Part shown: positions 7,642 to 17,757 of the stretch, piece by piece
Layout: each line of letters starts with the position of its first letter
Position numbering within the stretch: the stretch's first letter is position 1
NCBI RefSeq assembly: GCF_900698935.1
Contig: NZ_LR217715.1
Span: forward strand, 1 to 64,000
Length of the DNA stretch: 64,000 nt
Source: Erwinia_E haradaeae_D
GTDB taxonomy: Bacteria; Pseudomonadota; Gammaproteobacteria; Enterobacterales; Enterobacteriaceae
Direction of reading: 5' to 3'
Translations under genes and position numbers: made by a program
Notes under the pieces: generated by a model
Told to the model about the DNA's origin: nothing
Database searches by the model: none
The model's input: only the letters and a program-made list of their open reading frames with translations

Positions 7642-8901
7642 ATGAATCTTACCAACTTAAAAAATACTCTGGTTTCTGACTTAATTGTTCTTGGTGAGAA
7701 TATGGGTCTCGAAAATTTGGCCCGCATTCGAAAACAGGATATTATTTTCTCTATACTCAAACAGCATGCAAAAAGCGGCGAAGATATCTTTGGGAACGGG
7801 GTTCTAGAGATATTACAGGATGGATTTGGTTTTTTACGTTCTAGCGACAGCTCGTATCTTGCTGGCCCGGATGATATTTATGTTTCCCCTAGCCAAATTC
7901 GACGATTTAATCTTCGCACTGGTGATACGATCTCCGGTAAGATTCGTCCGCCAAAAGAGGGTGAGCGCTACTTTGCATTGTTAAAGGTTAACGAAGTTAA
8001 CTATGATAAACCGGAAAACGCACGTAATAAAATTCTTTTTGAAAATTTAACACCATTACATGCAAATTCGCGTTTGCGTATGGAGCGCGGTAATGGGTCT
8101 ACTGAAGATTTAACAGCGCGTGTACTAGATTTAGCTGCGCCTATTGGCCGTGGACAACGTGGTTTAATTGTTGCTCCGCCTAAGGCAGGTAAAACGATAT
8201 TACTGCAAAATATTGCGCAAAGTATTGCCTATAACCATCCCGAGTGTGTGTTAATGGTGCTATTAATTGATGAACGCCCCGAGGAAGTCACTGAAATGCA
8301 GCGTTTAGTTAAAGGTGAGGTTATTGCATCTACTTTTGATGAGCCTGCTTCACGTCATGTGCAAGTTGCGGAAATGGTGATTGAAAAAGCTAAACGTTTA
8401 GTAGAACATAAAAAAGATGTGATTATTTTATTAGATTCTATCACGCGCCTAGCACGTGCATACAATACTGTTGTACCTGCTTCAGGTAAGGTTTTGACTG
8501 GAGGTGTTGATGCTAATGCTTTGCATCGCCCTAAGCGTTTTTTTGGTGCGGCACGAAATGTAGAAGAAGGTGGTAGTCTAACTATCATTGCTACTGCGTT
8601 AGTAGATACTGGTTCTAAAATGGATGAAGTTATTTATGAAGAATTCAAGGGCACAGGTAATATGGAATTGCATTTAGCGCGTAAAATTTCTGAGAAACGC
8701 GTTTTTCCTGCTATTGATTATAATCGTTCTGGCACTCGTAAAGAAGAATTACTCACGTTTCCGGAAGAATTACAAAAGATGTGGATATTGCGTAAAATCA
8801 TTCATCCTATGAGTGAAATTGATGCTATGGAATTTCTTATGAATAAATTATCTATGAGTAAGACTAACGATGAGTTTTTTAATATGATGAAAAGGTCATG
8901 A
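7642..8901 (+). CDS. rho: Transcription termination factor Rho
   Basis: Rho is a hexameric RNA-dependent ATPase that ends transcription at Rho-dependent sites. At 419 residues it equals E. coli and is almost identical throughout. The N-terminal RNA-binding domain includes the DGFGFLR motif. The ATPase part has the Walker A sequence PPKAGKT near residue 180, the VLLIDERPEEVTEM segment, the Q-loop, and the R-loop region around SGKVLTGG. Its intact retention fits the scarcity of intrinsic terminators in the window. The start ATG gives MNLT.LKN as in E. coli. Confidence 0.98.
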   Translation: MNLTNLKNTLVSDLIVLGENMGLENLARIRKQDIIFSILKQHAKSGEDIFGNGVLEILQDGFGFLRSSDSSYLAGPDDIYVSPSQIRRFNLRTGDTISGKIRPPKEGERYFALLKVNEVNYDKPENARNKILFENLTPLHANSRLRMERGNGSTEDLTARVLDLAAPIGRGQRGLIVAPPKAGKTILLQNIAQSIAYNHPECVLMVLLIDERPEEVTEMQRLVKGEVIASTFDEPASRHVQVAEMVIEKAKRLVEHKKDVIILLDSITRLARAYNTVVPASGKVLTGGVDANALHRPKRFFGAARNVEEGGSLTIIATALVDTGSKMDEVIYEEFKGTGNMELHLARKISEKRVFPAIDYNRSGTRKEELLTFPEELQKMWILRKIIHPMSEIDAMEFLMNKLSMSKTNDEFFNMMKRS

Positions 8902-9922
8902 TCAATCATCACTAGCATTCTTCAGTATAAAAAGAAAGATTTGGGTTATCTGTAGTTATGTTTTTACTTTCATATAGTAATATGCTCCTTTCGTAAAACA
9001 TGTCAGGTATTTCTAGATGATGAGATGATCAGAATATTGTATAACAAATACATATATGATTTCCTCATGATGCATATTTTATATCAATATATTGTAAATA
9101 TGTACTTAACAACTGAATAGTACTGGATGTTGTTAAGAGAACAATTCTTTTAATCATGTGATACTAAAATTTTTAGTGAAAAGGTATATTAATTTAAAAA
9201 TGAATTACGATAGTGCAGATATTTTCTTTAAAAGACTGAGTCAAGCATGACTGATTTTATAGGAGGGTATATGTATAGAATTTTCTATCAAACATGATTG
9301 CTGTTGTTTTGTGTTACCGGACAGTTACTTCTATATGCTATTTCATACAGTGAGTTAACTAACTTTATATATATGTGTGTATTCAACGCATTTTTTTAAA
9401 GAATAATGATATATTTCATGTGGTACATAGGATGATCAAGTTTATATTTTAAATACAAAAGCAGAAGATTTTCGTACTAAAAATAAAACACAATTGCATT
9501 TCGTGATGCTTACATTGGTTGTTTTAAACCAAATACACAGTGATACATTTATGACCAATTGATAATTTTATGATAGATTATGTATCAATAAAAATTCATT
9601 TTAGTGTTAAAGTTCAGAGTAATGACTTATCGACAGTAAAGAGAATGGCGTTCTAATCTAGAAAAAATACTCAAAGATTACGAAATATTGTAGTCTAATA
9701 AAATTAGATACGGAGTCTGTATAATACATTGATGTAAGTACCAGTTATTTGATTGGATAATTATAAAAATTTATCTTCAACGTATAAAGCTTAATGCAAA
9801 TTATAAATCCATTTGATACGTCGAAACATATTTAATCTGAGGTCTTTTATACCACATTATCAAGATATTGTATAAGGTATAGGTATATAGAGACGTAGTA
9901 AAATAACTGTCACAGGCATTTG
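8902..9922. other. Spacer between rho and apaH
   Basis: About 1.0 kb, AT-rich, between convergent genes. In E. coli wecA follows rho. I searched for its conserved motifs by eye and found nothing I would call a remnant, only a short hydrophobic frame near 9300-9400. Confidence 0.6.
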
Positions 9923-10741
9923 TTATCTTTTGTTTAGAGAGGCTTGCACGAATATTTTTTTATCTTCCCAGCGTAATATTGTTAGATGCCCCCCCCAACA
10001 ACAGCCTGTATCTAACCCAATAACGCCTTGCGGAAGGCCTTTTCCGGCTAAGGCTGCCCAATGACCAAATATGATAGTATAATCTCTTGTAATTAAACTA
10101 GGCATATTAAACCAAGGTTGAAGAGGAAATGGAGCACGGTCTGGTGGTGTTTTGGCAACCATATCTATATGGCCATCAGGAAAACAATACCTCATGCGTG
10201 TTAAAGCATTAGAACTAAAGCGTAAACGTTCGAAGCCAGCTAAGTCTTGCGACCAAAAATTTGGAGTATCCCCATACATAGATTCCAGAAATTTTACATA
10301 GGACTTGCTAATTAATACTTCTTCTACCTCACGCGCACACATACGTACTGTTTCCATATCCCATTGAGGTGTGATGCCTGCATGAGACATAATAATCTTG
10401 TTCTTTTCGTCGACTTGAAGTAGAGGTTGATGTCTTAGCCAATTGAGTAATAATTGTACGTCATGAGCTTTTAGTAAATTTTTGAGAGGGGCTTTTGGTT
10501 TCTTATAGCTTTTTCCAGCATACATAGCTAATAAATTTAGATCATGATTACCTAATACCATTTTAATGCAATGCTTAAAGGCATACAATAAACGTAAGAC
10601 TTCAAGAGAATGTGGACCACGACCCACTACATCACCTGTTATCCATAATTTGTCTTCACCAGGATTAAACTGTATCTGCGAAAGTAATAACTGTAATTCA
10701 TGATAACATCCATGGATATCACCAATCAAGTACGTGCTCAT
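9923..10741 (-). CDS. apaH: Bis(5'-nucleosyl)-tetraphosphatase, symmetrical (ApaH)
   Basis: ApaH hydrolyses Ap4A to two ADP and removes Np4 caps from RNA. The 272-residue protein (E. coli 280) belongs to the calcineurin-like metallophosphatases and shows their metal motifs in order: GDIHGC at residue 7, GDVVGRGP, and GNHD, followed by SHAGITPQWD. The family signature FGHWA and DTGCCWGG are present near the C-terminus. A run of eight G encodes WGG (plus-strand C-run 9989-9996), a slippage-prone site in an intact frame. Its operon partners apaG and rsmA are absent upstream, apart from a possible apaG remnant ending at its start codon. Confidence 0.96.
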   Translation of the reverse strand: MSTYLIGDIHGCYHELQLLLSQIQFNPGEDKLWITGDVVGRGPHSLEVLRLLYAFKHCIKMVLGNHDLNLLAMYAGKSYKKPKAPLKNLLKAHDVQLLLNWLRHQPLLQVDEKNKIIMSHAGITPQWDMETVRMCAREVEEVLISKSYVKFLESMYGDTPNFWSQDLAGFERLRFSSNALTRMRYCFPDGHIDMVAKTPPDRAPFPLQPWFNMPSLITRDYTIIFGHWAALAGKGLPQGVIGLDTGCCWGGHLTILRWEDKKIFVQASLNKR

Positions 10742-11580
10742 TGATAAACCACTAGAGACAAAATAGACAAGAAGAGATAGATAACATATCTACCAGATGC
10801 ACATAATGTATGAAAACTATAGTATCTGCTTCTTATATGTTTTTTTGATAAAAGCAGTCATTATATGTTATAGATGGCAGCTTATTATTTTATTTATATC
10901 ATTATACATAATATATTAATGTATGGAGTGTATCTAGATATATCTGATCTTATTTGTGTCATATTCCAATATCTATTCACAGAAATCATAAATTATAAAA
11001 ATTTTATGCAAGTGCATAGTAGAAATACGTTAAGTAGTTCATGGTAGCCGTCATGATGCATGTATCGTAAAATACCTGACATGTAGTATCGAATATTAAT
11101 TTATAACGTTAATAATAAAAATTATTTTTGTAATCGAGCTCAGAGCCCATATCGTTTTTATTCTAATTTTTACACCTTATAATTCACAGAGAATAATTTT
11201 AAAGTTATTTGATGAAGAATGAATATCTTGGTATATGCGTTAAGAGCACATAGAGCTTTGCTATATCAATGCAAGTGTCAACATACAGATGTTTGTGCGA
11301 TAGTTACATAATAAATTAGATTATCGTGCTGATGCTCAATATAATATTGACATGGTAAATCAGTGGTTAATATATTTATTAAAGCATACAAATATTACAC
11401 TATGTCGTATATGAATATGTATTTTATATTTTCTATAGTATTTTATGCGCTTTTTTAGAGATGGTGTAAATATTTTTATCGGTGTCCTATCTTATATTTT
11501 TAACTACAGATCTTTATCTTACACGATCAAATGGTGTACATATGCCTTGTCATGTAATGCGTAGTACGCGCAGCGTCTTA
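10742..11580. other. Spacer between apaH and rplS
   Basis: 839 bp. Apart from the possible apaG tail next to apaH I recognise nothing. No trace of rsmA (ksgA), expected further upstream of apaG by E. coli gene order, could be seen. Confidence 0.6.
10752..10832 (-). pseudogene. apaG: Possible remnant of apaG (3' end)
   Basis: Read on the minus strand up to the apaH start, one frame gives ..IHYVHLVDM then SISSCLFCL, followed by a stop. This parallels the ApaG C-terminus, where GHYEMID is followed by SIDIPVFRL, with about six residues deleted. In enterobacteria apaG ends immediately before apaH on the same strand, exactly where this lies. The match is short, so confidence is modest. Confidence 0.35.
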
Positions 11581-11590
11581 TTACAGACGC
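11573..11590. other. Hairpin overlapping the rplS stop codon
   Basis: A 6-bp perfect inverted repeat (GCGTCT/AGACGC) with a 6-base loop spans the end of rplS. No T-tract follows on the minus strand, so it is at best a decayed terminator or an mRNA 3'-end stabiliser. Confidence 0.35.
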
Positions 11591-11925
11591 TCTTTGATCC
11601 GCGCAGCCTTACCAGTACGTGTACGTAGGTAGTATAACTTAGCTTTTCGTACTGCCCCGTGACGTTTAACTGTCATACTATTAATCATGGGTGAATGTGT
11701 TTGAAAAACACGCTCTAATCCCTCTCCGTTAGAGATTTTACGTAGTGTAAACGCAGAGTTTAACCCTCTGTTACGAATAGCAATCACCACACCATCAAAA
11801 GTTTGTAAGCGTTTCTTGATACCTTCAAAAACCCATACTACTACTTCTAGTGAATCGCCAACACGGAATACAGGGACGTCTCGTTTTAGTTGTTCCTCTT
11901 CAATCTTTTTAATTATATCACTCAT
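11581..11925 (-). CDS. rplS: 50S ribosomal protein L19
   Basis: L19 lies at the interface of the ribosomal subunits. It has 114 residues (E. coli 115) and the typical features: FRVGDSLEV, then KKRLQTFDGVVIA, the signature GLERVFQTHSP, and a basic C-terminus (KLYYLRTRTGKAARIKERL). It is the last gene of the rpsP-rimM-trmD-rplS operon, starting 44 bp after trmD. Confidence 0.97.
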   Translation of the reverse strand: MSDIIKKIEEEQLKRDVPVFRVGDSLEVVVWVFEGIKKRLQTFDGVVIAIRNRGLNSAFTLRKISNGEGLERVFQTHSPMINSMTVKRHGAVRKAKLYYLRTRTGKAARIKERL

Positions 11926-11969
11926 GATTGTATCTCTAATAGTAGATAAGTGAACGCCATAAGGAATTT

Positions 11970-12731
11970 TTAATCCTTTGACAATTGGTTAATATTATGA
12001 TTCTCAGCCTGAAACTCAGTCAGTAATATTTTTTGTTCTTCTGTTAAAAATAATTTTTTTAGTAGTTCTGGTCGACGCAGCCAAGTACGACCAATGGATT
12101 GTTTCAGGCGCCAACGACGAATTTTCTCATGATGTCCTGACAACAACACAGAGGGGACCTGAGCTCCTTCTAACTCTTCTGGTTGAGTGTAGTGTGGATA
12201 ATCGAGTAAACCATTACAAAATGAATCTTGCATGGCGGAATCGTGTTTGCCGAGTACACCGGGCAATAATCTAGAAATGGCATCAATAAGTATCATAGCT
12301 GGTAACTCTCCTCCACTTAGTACATAATCACCGATAGACCATTCTTCATCAATATCATTTTGAATCAGTCGTTCATCGATTCCTTCATAGCGACCACATA
12401 CTAAAGTCAGGTTGAGATTTTTGGCTAATTCAGATACACCATTGTGATCGAGTGTACGCCCTTGAGGTGAGAGGTAGATGACCTTATGGTGTACACCTGA
12501 TGCATTTTGAGCGGCACGAATAGCATCGCGTAACGGTTGTAGCATCATCAGCATTCCGGGACCTCCACCATATGTATGTCCATCGACGGTGCGATGTTTA
12601 TCACATGTAAAATCACGCGGATTCCAGATGTGCAGTTTTATTAAACCGTTCTGTATTGCTCGTCTAGTGACTCCATGGTTAGTAATGGCACAAAACATTT
12701 GAGGAAATAGACTAATCACACCGATCCACAT
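11970..12731 (-). CDS. trmD: tRNA (guanine-N1)-methyltransferase TrmD
   Basis: TrmD methylates G37 of tRNAs reading C-starting codons and so prevents frameshifting; it is essential in bacteria. It has 253 residues (E. coli 255) and is a SPOUT enzyme. The trefoil knot that binds S-adenosylmethionine is visible: YLSPQGR, VCGRYEGIDERLI, and EEWSIGDYVLSGGELPA. The conserved DDRPYGGGPGM stretch reads DGHTYGGGPGM, so the DRP triplet is changed while the GGGPGM core remains. It is the third gene of the ribosome-linked operon. Confidence 0.96.
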   Translation of the reverse strand: MWIGVISLFPQMFCAITNHGVTRRAIQNGLIKLHIWNPRDFTCDKHRTVDGHTYGGGPGMLMMLQPLRDAIRAAQNASGVHHKVIYLSPQGRTLDHNGVSELAKNLNLTLVCGRYEGIDERLIQNDIDEEWSIGDYVLSGGELPAMILIDAISRLLPGVLGKHDSAMQDSFCNGLLDYPHYTQPEELEGAQVPSVLLSGHHEKIRRWRLKQSIGRTWLRRPELLKKLFLTEEQKILLTEFQAENHNINQLSKD

Positions 12732-12789
12732 ATTTGTCTCTAGATCATAATATTTATATTAGCTAATCGAATCATGATTTTTAGAAATC

Positions 12790-13338
12790 TTAATCCCAAT
12801 CAACATAAATCATACGAGTTTTCAAGTTTATATTTTTGATCACCTTTTGATGAAGAAACGGGATTAACCGTTCTTTTATCTTATCACGAACTGTAAAATT
12901 AGTATGTACGATAAGTACATCATTGGAACCAGTTTCGATAATTTGAATTACCACGCCTAGCACAGTATCTTGAGTATTTATAACTTGACACCCTATAAGG
13001 TCTTTCCAGTAATATTCTCCTTCTAAAAGAAGAGGAAGCTGGTTATTGTGTATAATTATTTTTTGGTTAGTTAATTGTTCTTTGGCGATCTCAGGATGAT
13101 TTATGCCCTTAATTTTTACAATTATTTGATGATGGTGCAGTGTCCATCTTTCAATCTCTACAATACTCCATTTCCCTGCTTTATGTATAAACCAGGGCTG
13201 ATAAGTAAAAATATTAGTTTGAACTTCAGTGGAAGAAAAAACTTTCAGCCAACCATAAGTACCATGAGGAGAACCAATTGTCCCGATAATTAATGCATGA
13301 ATGGGGTGCTGTTGGAGTTCAGAGAGCACTGTGTTCAT
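12790..13338 (-). CDS. rimM: Ribosome maturation factor RimM
   Basis: RimM assists late assembly of the 30S head, binding S19. At 182 residues it equals E. coli. The N-terminal part shows the family signature GTIGSPHGTYGWLKVFS; the C-terminal PRC-barrel includes YYWKDLIGCQV and RLIPFLHQKVI. Its ATG overlaps the rpsP stop by 4 bases (ATGA), implying translational coupling, while trmD follows after 58 bp. Confidence 0.95.
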   Translation of the reverse strand: MNTVLSELQQHPIHALIIGTIGSPHGTYGWLKVFSSTEVQTNIFTYQPWFIHKAGKWSIVEIERWTLHHHQIIVKIKGINHPEIAKEQLTNQKIIIHNNQLPLLLEGEYYWKDLIGCQVINTQDTVLGVVIQIIETGSNDVLIVHTNFTVRDKIKERLIPFLHQKVIKNINLKTRMIYVDWD

Positions 13339-13604
13339 TTAACGGTTTGTAGGTTATGATTCTGTTTTTTTGCTCTTTTAATTAGCGTGTGGACACGATT
13401 AGATACATTAGCGCCCTTACTTGTCCAAATATCAATGCGGTCTAAATTTAGATGTAGTGCTGTTGCATGGTTAGAAGAGATGGGGTTAAAAAATCCAATT
13501 CGTTCAATAAAGCGACCATCGCGTGGATTACGATTGTCTGTGACGATGACTTGATAAAACGGACGTTTTTTTGCGCCATGACGCGCTAAGCGAATTTTTA
13601 CCAT
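13335..13604 (-). CDS. rpsP: 30S ribosomal protein S16
   Basis: S16 is an early-binding small-subunit protein. It has 89 residues (E. coli 82), the surplus being a basic C-terminal tail. The signature MVKIRLARHGAKKRPFYQVI and the DGRFIERIGFFNP segment are conserved. A GAGGG ribosome binding site lies 5 nt before ATG. It heads the operon; ffh, its usual upstream neighbour in E. coli, is not in the 258-bp upstream spacer, which presumably holds the promoter. Confidence 0.97.
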   Translation of the reverse strand: MVKIRLARHGAKKRPFYQVIVTDNRNPRDGRFIERIGFFNPISSNHATALHLNLDRIDIWTSKGANVSNRVHTLIKRAKKQNHNLQTVK

Positions 13605-13863
13605 AAAACCCTCTTTAATAAGTTAAAATTAATTATCTTTATCACATAATAAGATTCTGTGTGAAGCAGAAAACCCATTGTTCAATAACATATTCTGTGA
13701 TGTGTTATTATGTTCAGTCGTCAGCAGTCTATATCTCTGTGATTATGAAGTGAATGGGATAGCATCTATTATCACTGATAATTATGAGTAATATCAGACT
13801 TTTATATGTGTCTTTATCACAATAGGTTAATAAACTTTGCTCAGCTTGCTATGTATAGCACAC

Positions 13864-16800
13864 TTAGCCTAATTGTTTACGGGCGTTACGAAATATACGC
13901 ATCCATGGGCCATCTACCCCCCATTTTTCTGGATGCCATGAATGAGTAATTGTACGATATACTCTCTCTGGGTGTGGCATCATAATCGTCACGCGTCCGT
14001 TTTCACTAGTTACTGCTGCAATTCCTCGCGGAGAGCCGTTTGGATTAGCTGGATACTGTTCAGTGATATTACCAAAATTATCTATAAAGCGTATCGCTAC
14101 TAATTGTTTTTTTTCTAATTGTGTTAGTTGTGTGTCGTGACGAACTTCCGCGTAACCTTCTCCATGTGATACTGCGATAGGCATTCGCGAACCAATCATT
14201 CCCTCCAGTAAAAGAGATGAGCTGTTGGATATTTCAACAAGACTAAATCGACTTTCAAAGCACTCTGATTTATTATGGACAAAGCGAGGCCAGTCTTGGC
14301 TGCCTGGGATGAGTGCTCTTAAATTAGATAGCATTTGACACCCGTTACACACACCCAGTGTTAAAGTCTGTGGGTGTTGGAAGAATTGTGAAAACTCATC
14401 ATGTAGGCGATGATTAAGTAAAATAGACTTGGCCCACCCTTCACCCGCTCCTAGTACATCCCCATAAGAAAATCCTCCACAGGCCGCTAGAACGTGGATT
14501 CCTCTTAGGCTCCGAGACCCCGATATGAGATCACTCATATGTATATCGATAGCTTCAAAACCAGCTTCGTGGAAAGCAGCGGCCATTTCAACGTGAGAAT
14601 TAACACCTTGTTCACGTAATACGGCTACTTTTGGTCGCGATCTACTTGTTATAAATGGTGCTGCAATATCTTCTTGCGGGTCAAAGGTAAGGAGAGCATG
14701 AAGTCCTGGATCTTGGTTATTCATCTTACTGATATGCTCTTGATCTGCACAGATTGGATTATCTCGAATGCGTTGTATTTGCCAAGTCGTTTCTGCCCAC
14801 CAGGTACGTAGAGCGATGCGACTCTCGCGATATATGACGGATTGACCCTGCGATATGCTAAAGATATCACCTGGAGTAGCTTTTCCAAGTATATGCACAC
14901 ACGGCATGAGATGAGAGTCTTCGAGCACTTTCTTGACTGCTGTTAGGTCGATAGATTTTACCTGAATTACTGCACCTAGTTCTTCATTAAATAATACTGA
15001 AATGACGTGATTGCTCATTGTTGTAATATCCACATCAACACCGCAGTGACCAGCAAAAGCCATTTCTGCTAATGTGATGAAAAGCCCGCCATCTGAACGA
15101 TCATGATAAGCTAGTATATAATTCTTAGAAAGTAATGTTTGCATGGCTTTCCAAAAATTTGCTAGTTGTGTTACATCTCGTATATCTGCTGGTTTATCTC
15201 CTAACTGACGATAGACTTGTGCTAATGCTGTAGCACCCATGGCATTACAACCATTACCCAGGTCAATTAGTAATAGGGTATTATCACAGATCTTGAGTTG
15301 CGGTGTGACAGTTTTGCGAATATCTTCTACGCGTGCAAATGCAGTAATTATTAGGGACACAGGAGCGGTTATTATGTGTTCTTCGTTGTTATCATTCCAG
15401 CGTGTTTGCATAGACAAAGAATCTTTACCGACTGGAATGGTAATACCTAGTTTGGGACATAACTCATTGCTCACTGCTTGAACTACTTCGTATAAACCAG
15501 CATCTTCACCCGGATAAGAGGTGGCGGCCATCCAGTTTGCTGATAGTTTTACACGAGTGATTGGACCAATCTGTGTTGCCACAATATTAGTGAGAGCTTC
15601 ACCTACCGCTAAGCGACCAGAAGCGGCATAATCTAATAAAGAGACTGGAGCTCGCTCTCCAATTGCAATAGCTTCACCACAATAGCAATCGCGTTCTAAA
15701 CTAGCGCTGGTGACCGCACAGTCAGCAACAGGTAGTTGCCATGGCCCAACCATTTGGTCACGCACAACCATTCCTCCAATAGAACGATCGCAAATTGTAA
15801 CTAAGAATGTTTTTTCTGCCACTGCAGGTAAATGCAATATACGATATACCGCGTCAGCAAGAGAGATGCCCTCAGATATTAGCGGTGTGCTGGTCCTTTT
15901 TAATGTGGAGACGTTACGCGTAAGTTTGAGCGTGTGGTTAAATAGGACATCGATGGGAATATCAATGACAGTGGTGTCAAAATGATTGTCAAAAAGCGAT
16001 AGATTTTTATCTGTAGTAGCTTCTCCAATCACGGAATATGGTGTACGTTCACGTTGACATATTGTATCGAAGAGTGGTAATTGTTCACTAGAGATAGCTA
16101 TCAAATATCTCTCTTGTGATTCATTACACCATATTTCTAATGGACTCATACCGGGTTCATTACTTAAGATGTGACGCAAATTAAACATACCACCACACTG
16201 ACTATGATGCAGCATTTCTGGTAAAGCATTGGAAATGCCACCAGCACCTATATCATGAATAGATAAAATTGGGTTTTGGTTCTTTAATTGCCAACAACGG
16301 TCAATGACTTCCTGGCATCGACGTTCCATTTCGGGGTTATCACGTTGTACGGATGCAAAATCATTATCTGCATTGGACTGCCCGGAGGTTACTGAAGAAG
16401 CTGTGCCTCCACCTAAACCAATTTTCATTGCCGGACCACCTAAAATAATAATTTTGTCGCCCATTTTAATTTTGCATTTCTTTACATGATCCGCACGAAT
16501 ATTACCAATACCCCCGACAAGCATGATTGGTTTATGATAGCCACGTATTTCAAAACCATGATGACTTTGAATGCGTTCTTCATAAGTACGAAAGTATCCG
16601 CTCAGCATCGGCCGACCAAATTCATTATTAAATGCAGCTCCACCAAGGGATCCTTCAATGATGATATCGAGTGCATTACTAATATTATTTGGCTTTCCAA
16701 AGTGCTCTTCCCATGGTTGTTGAAACCCTGGGATGCATAGGTTAGATACAGAAAAGCCTGATAATCCCGCTTTAGGTTTGGCTCCACGTCCAGTTGCGCC

Positions 16801-17757
16801 TTCATCACGAATTTCACCACCTGCACCAGTGGCAGCTCCCGGCCACGGGGAAATAGCTGTTGGATGATTATGTGTTTCTACCTTCATGACAATATGTGTG
16901 ATTTCCGGATGAAATTCATAGCAACCCTGTTGATTAGCATAAAATCGACCAATTCTAGATCCTTCCATAACTGCTGCGTTATCTCTATAAGCTGACAGAA
17001 TGTAATCTGGAGTTTTTGTGAAGGTATGTTGAATCAGCGCAAAGAGTGATTTATTTTTTTTCTTACCATTAATAATCCAATGAGAATTAAAGATTTTATG
17101 ACGACAGTGCTCAGAATTCATCTGTGCAAACATATAAAGCTCAACATCTGTTGGGTTGCGTTGCAGGTGGTTGAACACTGCCATAAGGTAATCAATTTCA
17201 CCTTCCGAAAGTGCTAGATTGAGCATTTCGTTAGTTTGTACTAGTATTTCTCTTCCTTGATGTAGTGTGTCAATATATTCAAGAGAGCATGGAGAGTGAT
17301 GTATAAATAAAGATTTCGCGTCGTGCAGGTCGGTTAAGATGCTCTCTGTCATGGGATCATACAGTAATTTTCCTATCTCTTGCCACTGAGTGGCGGTCAA
17401 GGATGATGGTGCGATATAGAAGGTTTTTCCACGCTCTATACGTTGGATTGCAGTTAATGAGCAGTGGTGTGCAATCTCAGTGGCTTTTGAAGACCACGTC
17501 GAAAGAGTGCCGGGTCGTGGAGTTACAATTAATATTTGACCTTCCGGCACACACTGATCTCGAGTAGGGCCATATTGTAAGAGATGCTGTAAAATGGTCT
17601 GTTGGTGTTGGTTGAGAGGTGCGCTCATGTGTACAAAATGGGTGTATTCCGCATAAATCTTACTCACCGGAAGATTTTTTTTCTGAAAGCAGTTTAGTAA
17701 TTTTTTAATCTTGCTGACGGATAGTGCGGGTGGACCTGGCAGAATTTCTATCATCAT
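13864..17757 (-). CDS. purL: Phosphoribosylformylglycinamidine synthase (FGAM synthetase)
   Basis: PurL catalyses step 4 of purine synthesis, FGAR + glutamine + ATP to FGAM. It is the long single-chain type, 1297 residues (E. coli 1295). The order is an N-terminal PurS-like region, a first synthetase half with KVETHNHPTAISPWPGAATG around residue 290, a second half with SIHDIGAGGISNALPE and PVGKDSLSM, and a C-terminal glutaminase with the cysteine in LGVCNGCQM and the PHPER His/Glu pair. All are intact. With purM and purN nearby it covers three consecutive steps. In E. coli mltF and tadA lie upstream in the same layout; here mltF is a relic. Confidence 0.98.
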   Translation of the reverse strand: MMIEILPGPPALSVSKIKKLLNCFQKKNLPVSKIYAEYTHFVHMSAPLNQHQQTILQHLLQYGPTRDQCVPEGQILIVTPRPGTLSTWSSKATEIAHHCSLTAIQRIERGKTFYIAPSSLTATQWQEIGKLLYDPMTESILTDLHDAKSLFIHHSPCSLEYIDTLHQGREILVQTNEMLNLALSEGEIDYLMAVFNHLQRNPTDVELYMFAQMNSEHCRHKIFNSHWIINGKKKNKSLFALIQHTFTKTPDYILSAYRDNAAVMEGSRIGRFYANQQGCYEFHPEITHIVMKVETHNHPTAISPWPGAATGAGGEIRDEGATGRGAKPKAGLSGFSVSNLCIPGFQQPWEEHFGKPNNISNALDIIIEGSLGGAAFNNEFGRPMLSGYFRTYEERIQSHHGFEIRGYHKPIMLVGGIGNIRADHVKKCKIKMGDKIIILGGPAMKIGLGGGTASSVTSGQSNADNDFASVQRDNPEMERRCQEVIDRCWQLKNQNPILSIHDIGAGGISNALPEMLHHSQCGGMFNLRHILSNEPGMSPLEIWCNESQERYLIAISSEQLPLFDTICQRERTPYSVIGEATTDKNLSLFDNHFDTTVIDIPIDVLFNHTLKLTRNVSTLKRTSTPLISEGISLADAVYRILHLPAVAEKTFLVTICDRSIGGMVVRDQMVGPWQLPVADCAVTSASLERDCYCGEAIAIGERAPVSLLDYAASGRLAVGEALTNIVATQIGPITRVKLSANWMAATSYPGEDAGLYEVVQAVSNELCPKLGITIPVGKDSLSMQTRWNDNNEEHIITAPVSLIITAFARVEDIRKTVTPQLKICDNTLLLIDLGNGCNAMGATALAQVYRQLGDKPADIRDVTQLANFWKAMQTLLSKNYILAYHDRSDGGLFITLAEMAFAGHCGVDVDITTMSNHVISVLFNEELGAVIQVKSIDLTAVKKVLEDSHLMPCVHILGKATPGDIFSISQGQSVIYRESRIALRTWWAETTWQIQRIRDNPICADQEHISKMNNQDPGLHALLTFDPQEDIAAPFITSRSRPKVAVLREQGVNSHVEMAAAFHEAGFEAIDIHMSDLISGSRSLRGIHVLAACGGFSYGDVLGAGEGWAKSILLNHRLHDEFSQFFQHPQTLTLGVCNGCQMLSNLRALIPGSQDWPRFVHNKSECFESRFSLVEISNSSSLLLEGMIGSRMPIAVSHGEGYAEVRHDTQLTQLEKKQLVAIRFIDNFGNITEQYPANPNGSPRGIAAVTSENGRVTIMMPHPERVYRTITHSWHPEKWGVDGPWMRIFRNARKQLG

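Noticed and set aside
9259..9410. Hydrophobic frames after rho considered as a wecA remnant
   Set aside because: Only generic membrane-like similarity; none of the family's polar motifs are present.
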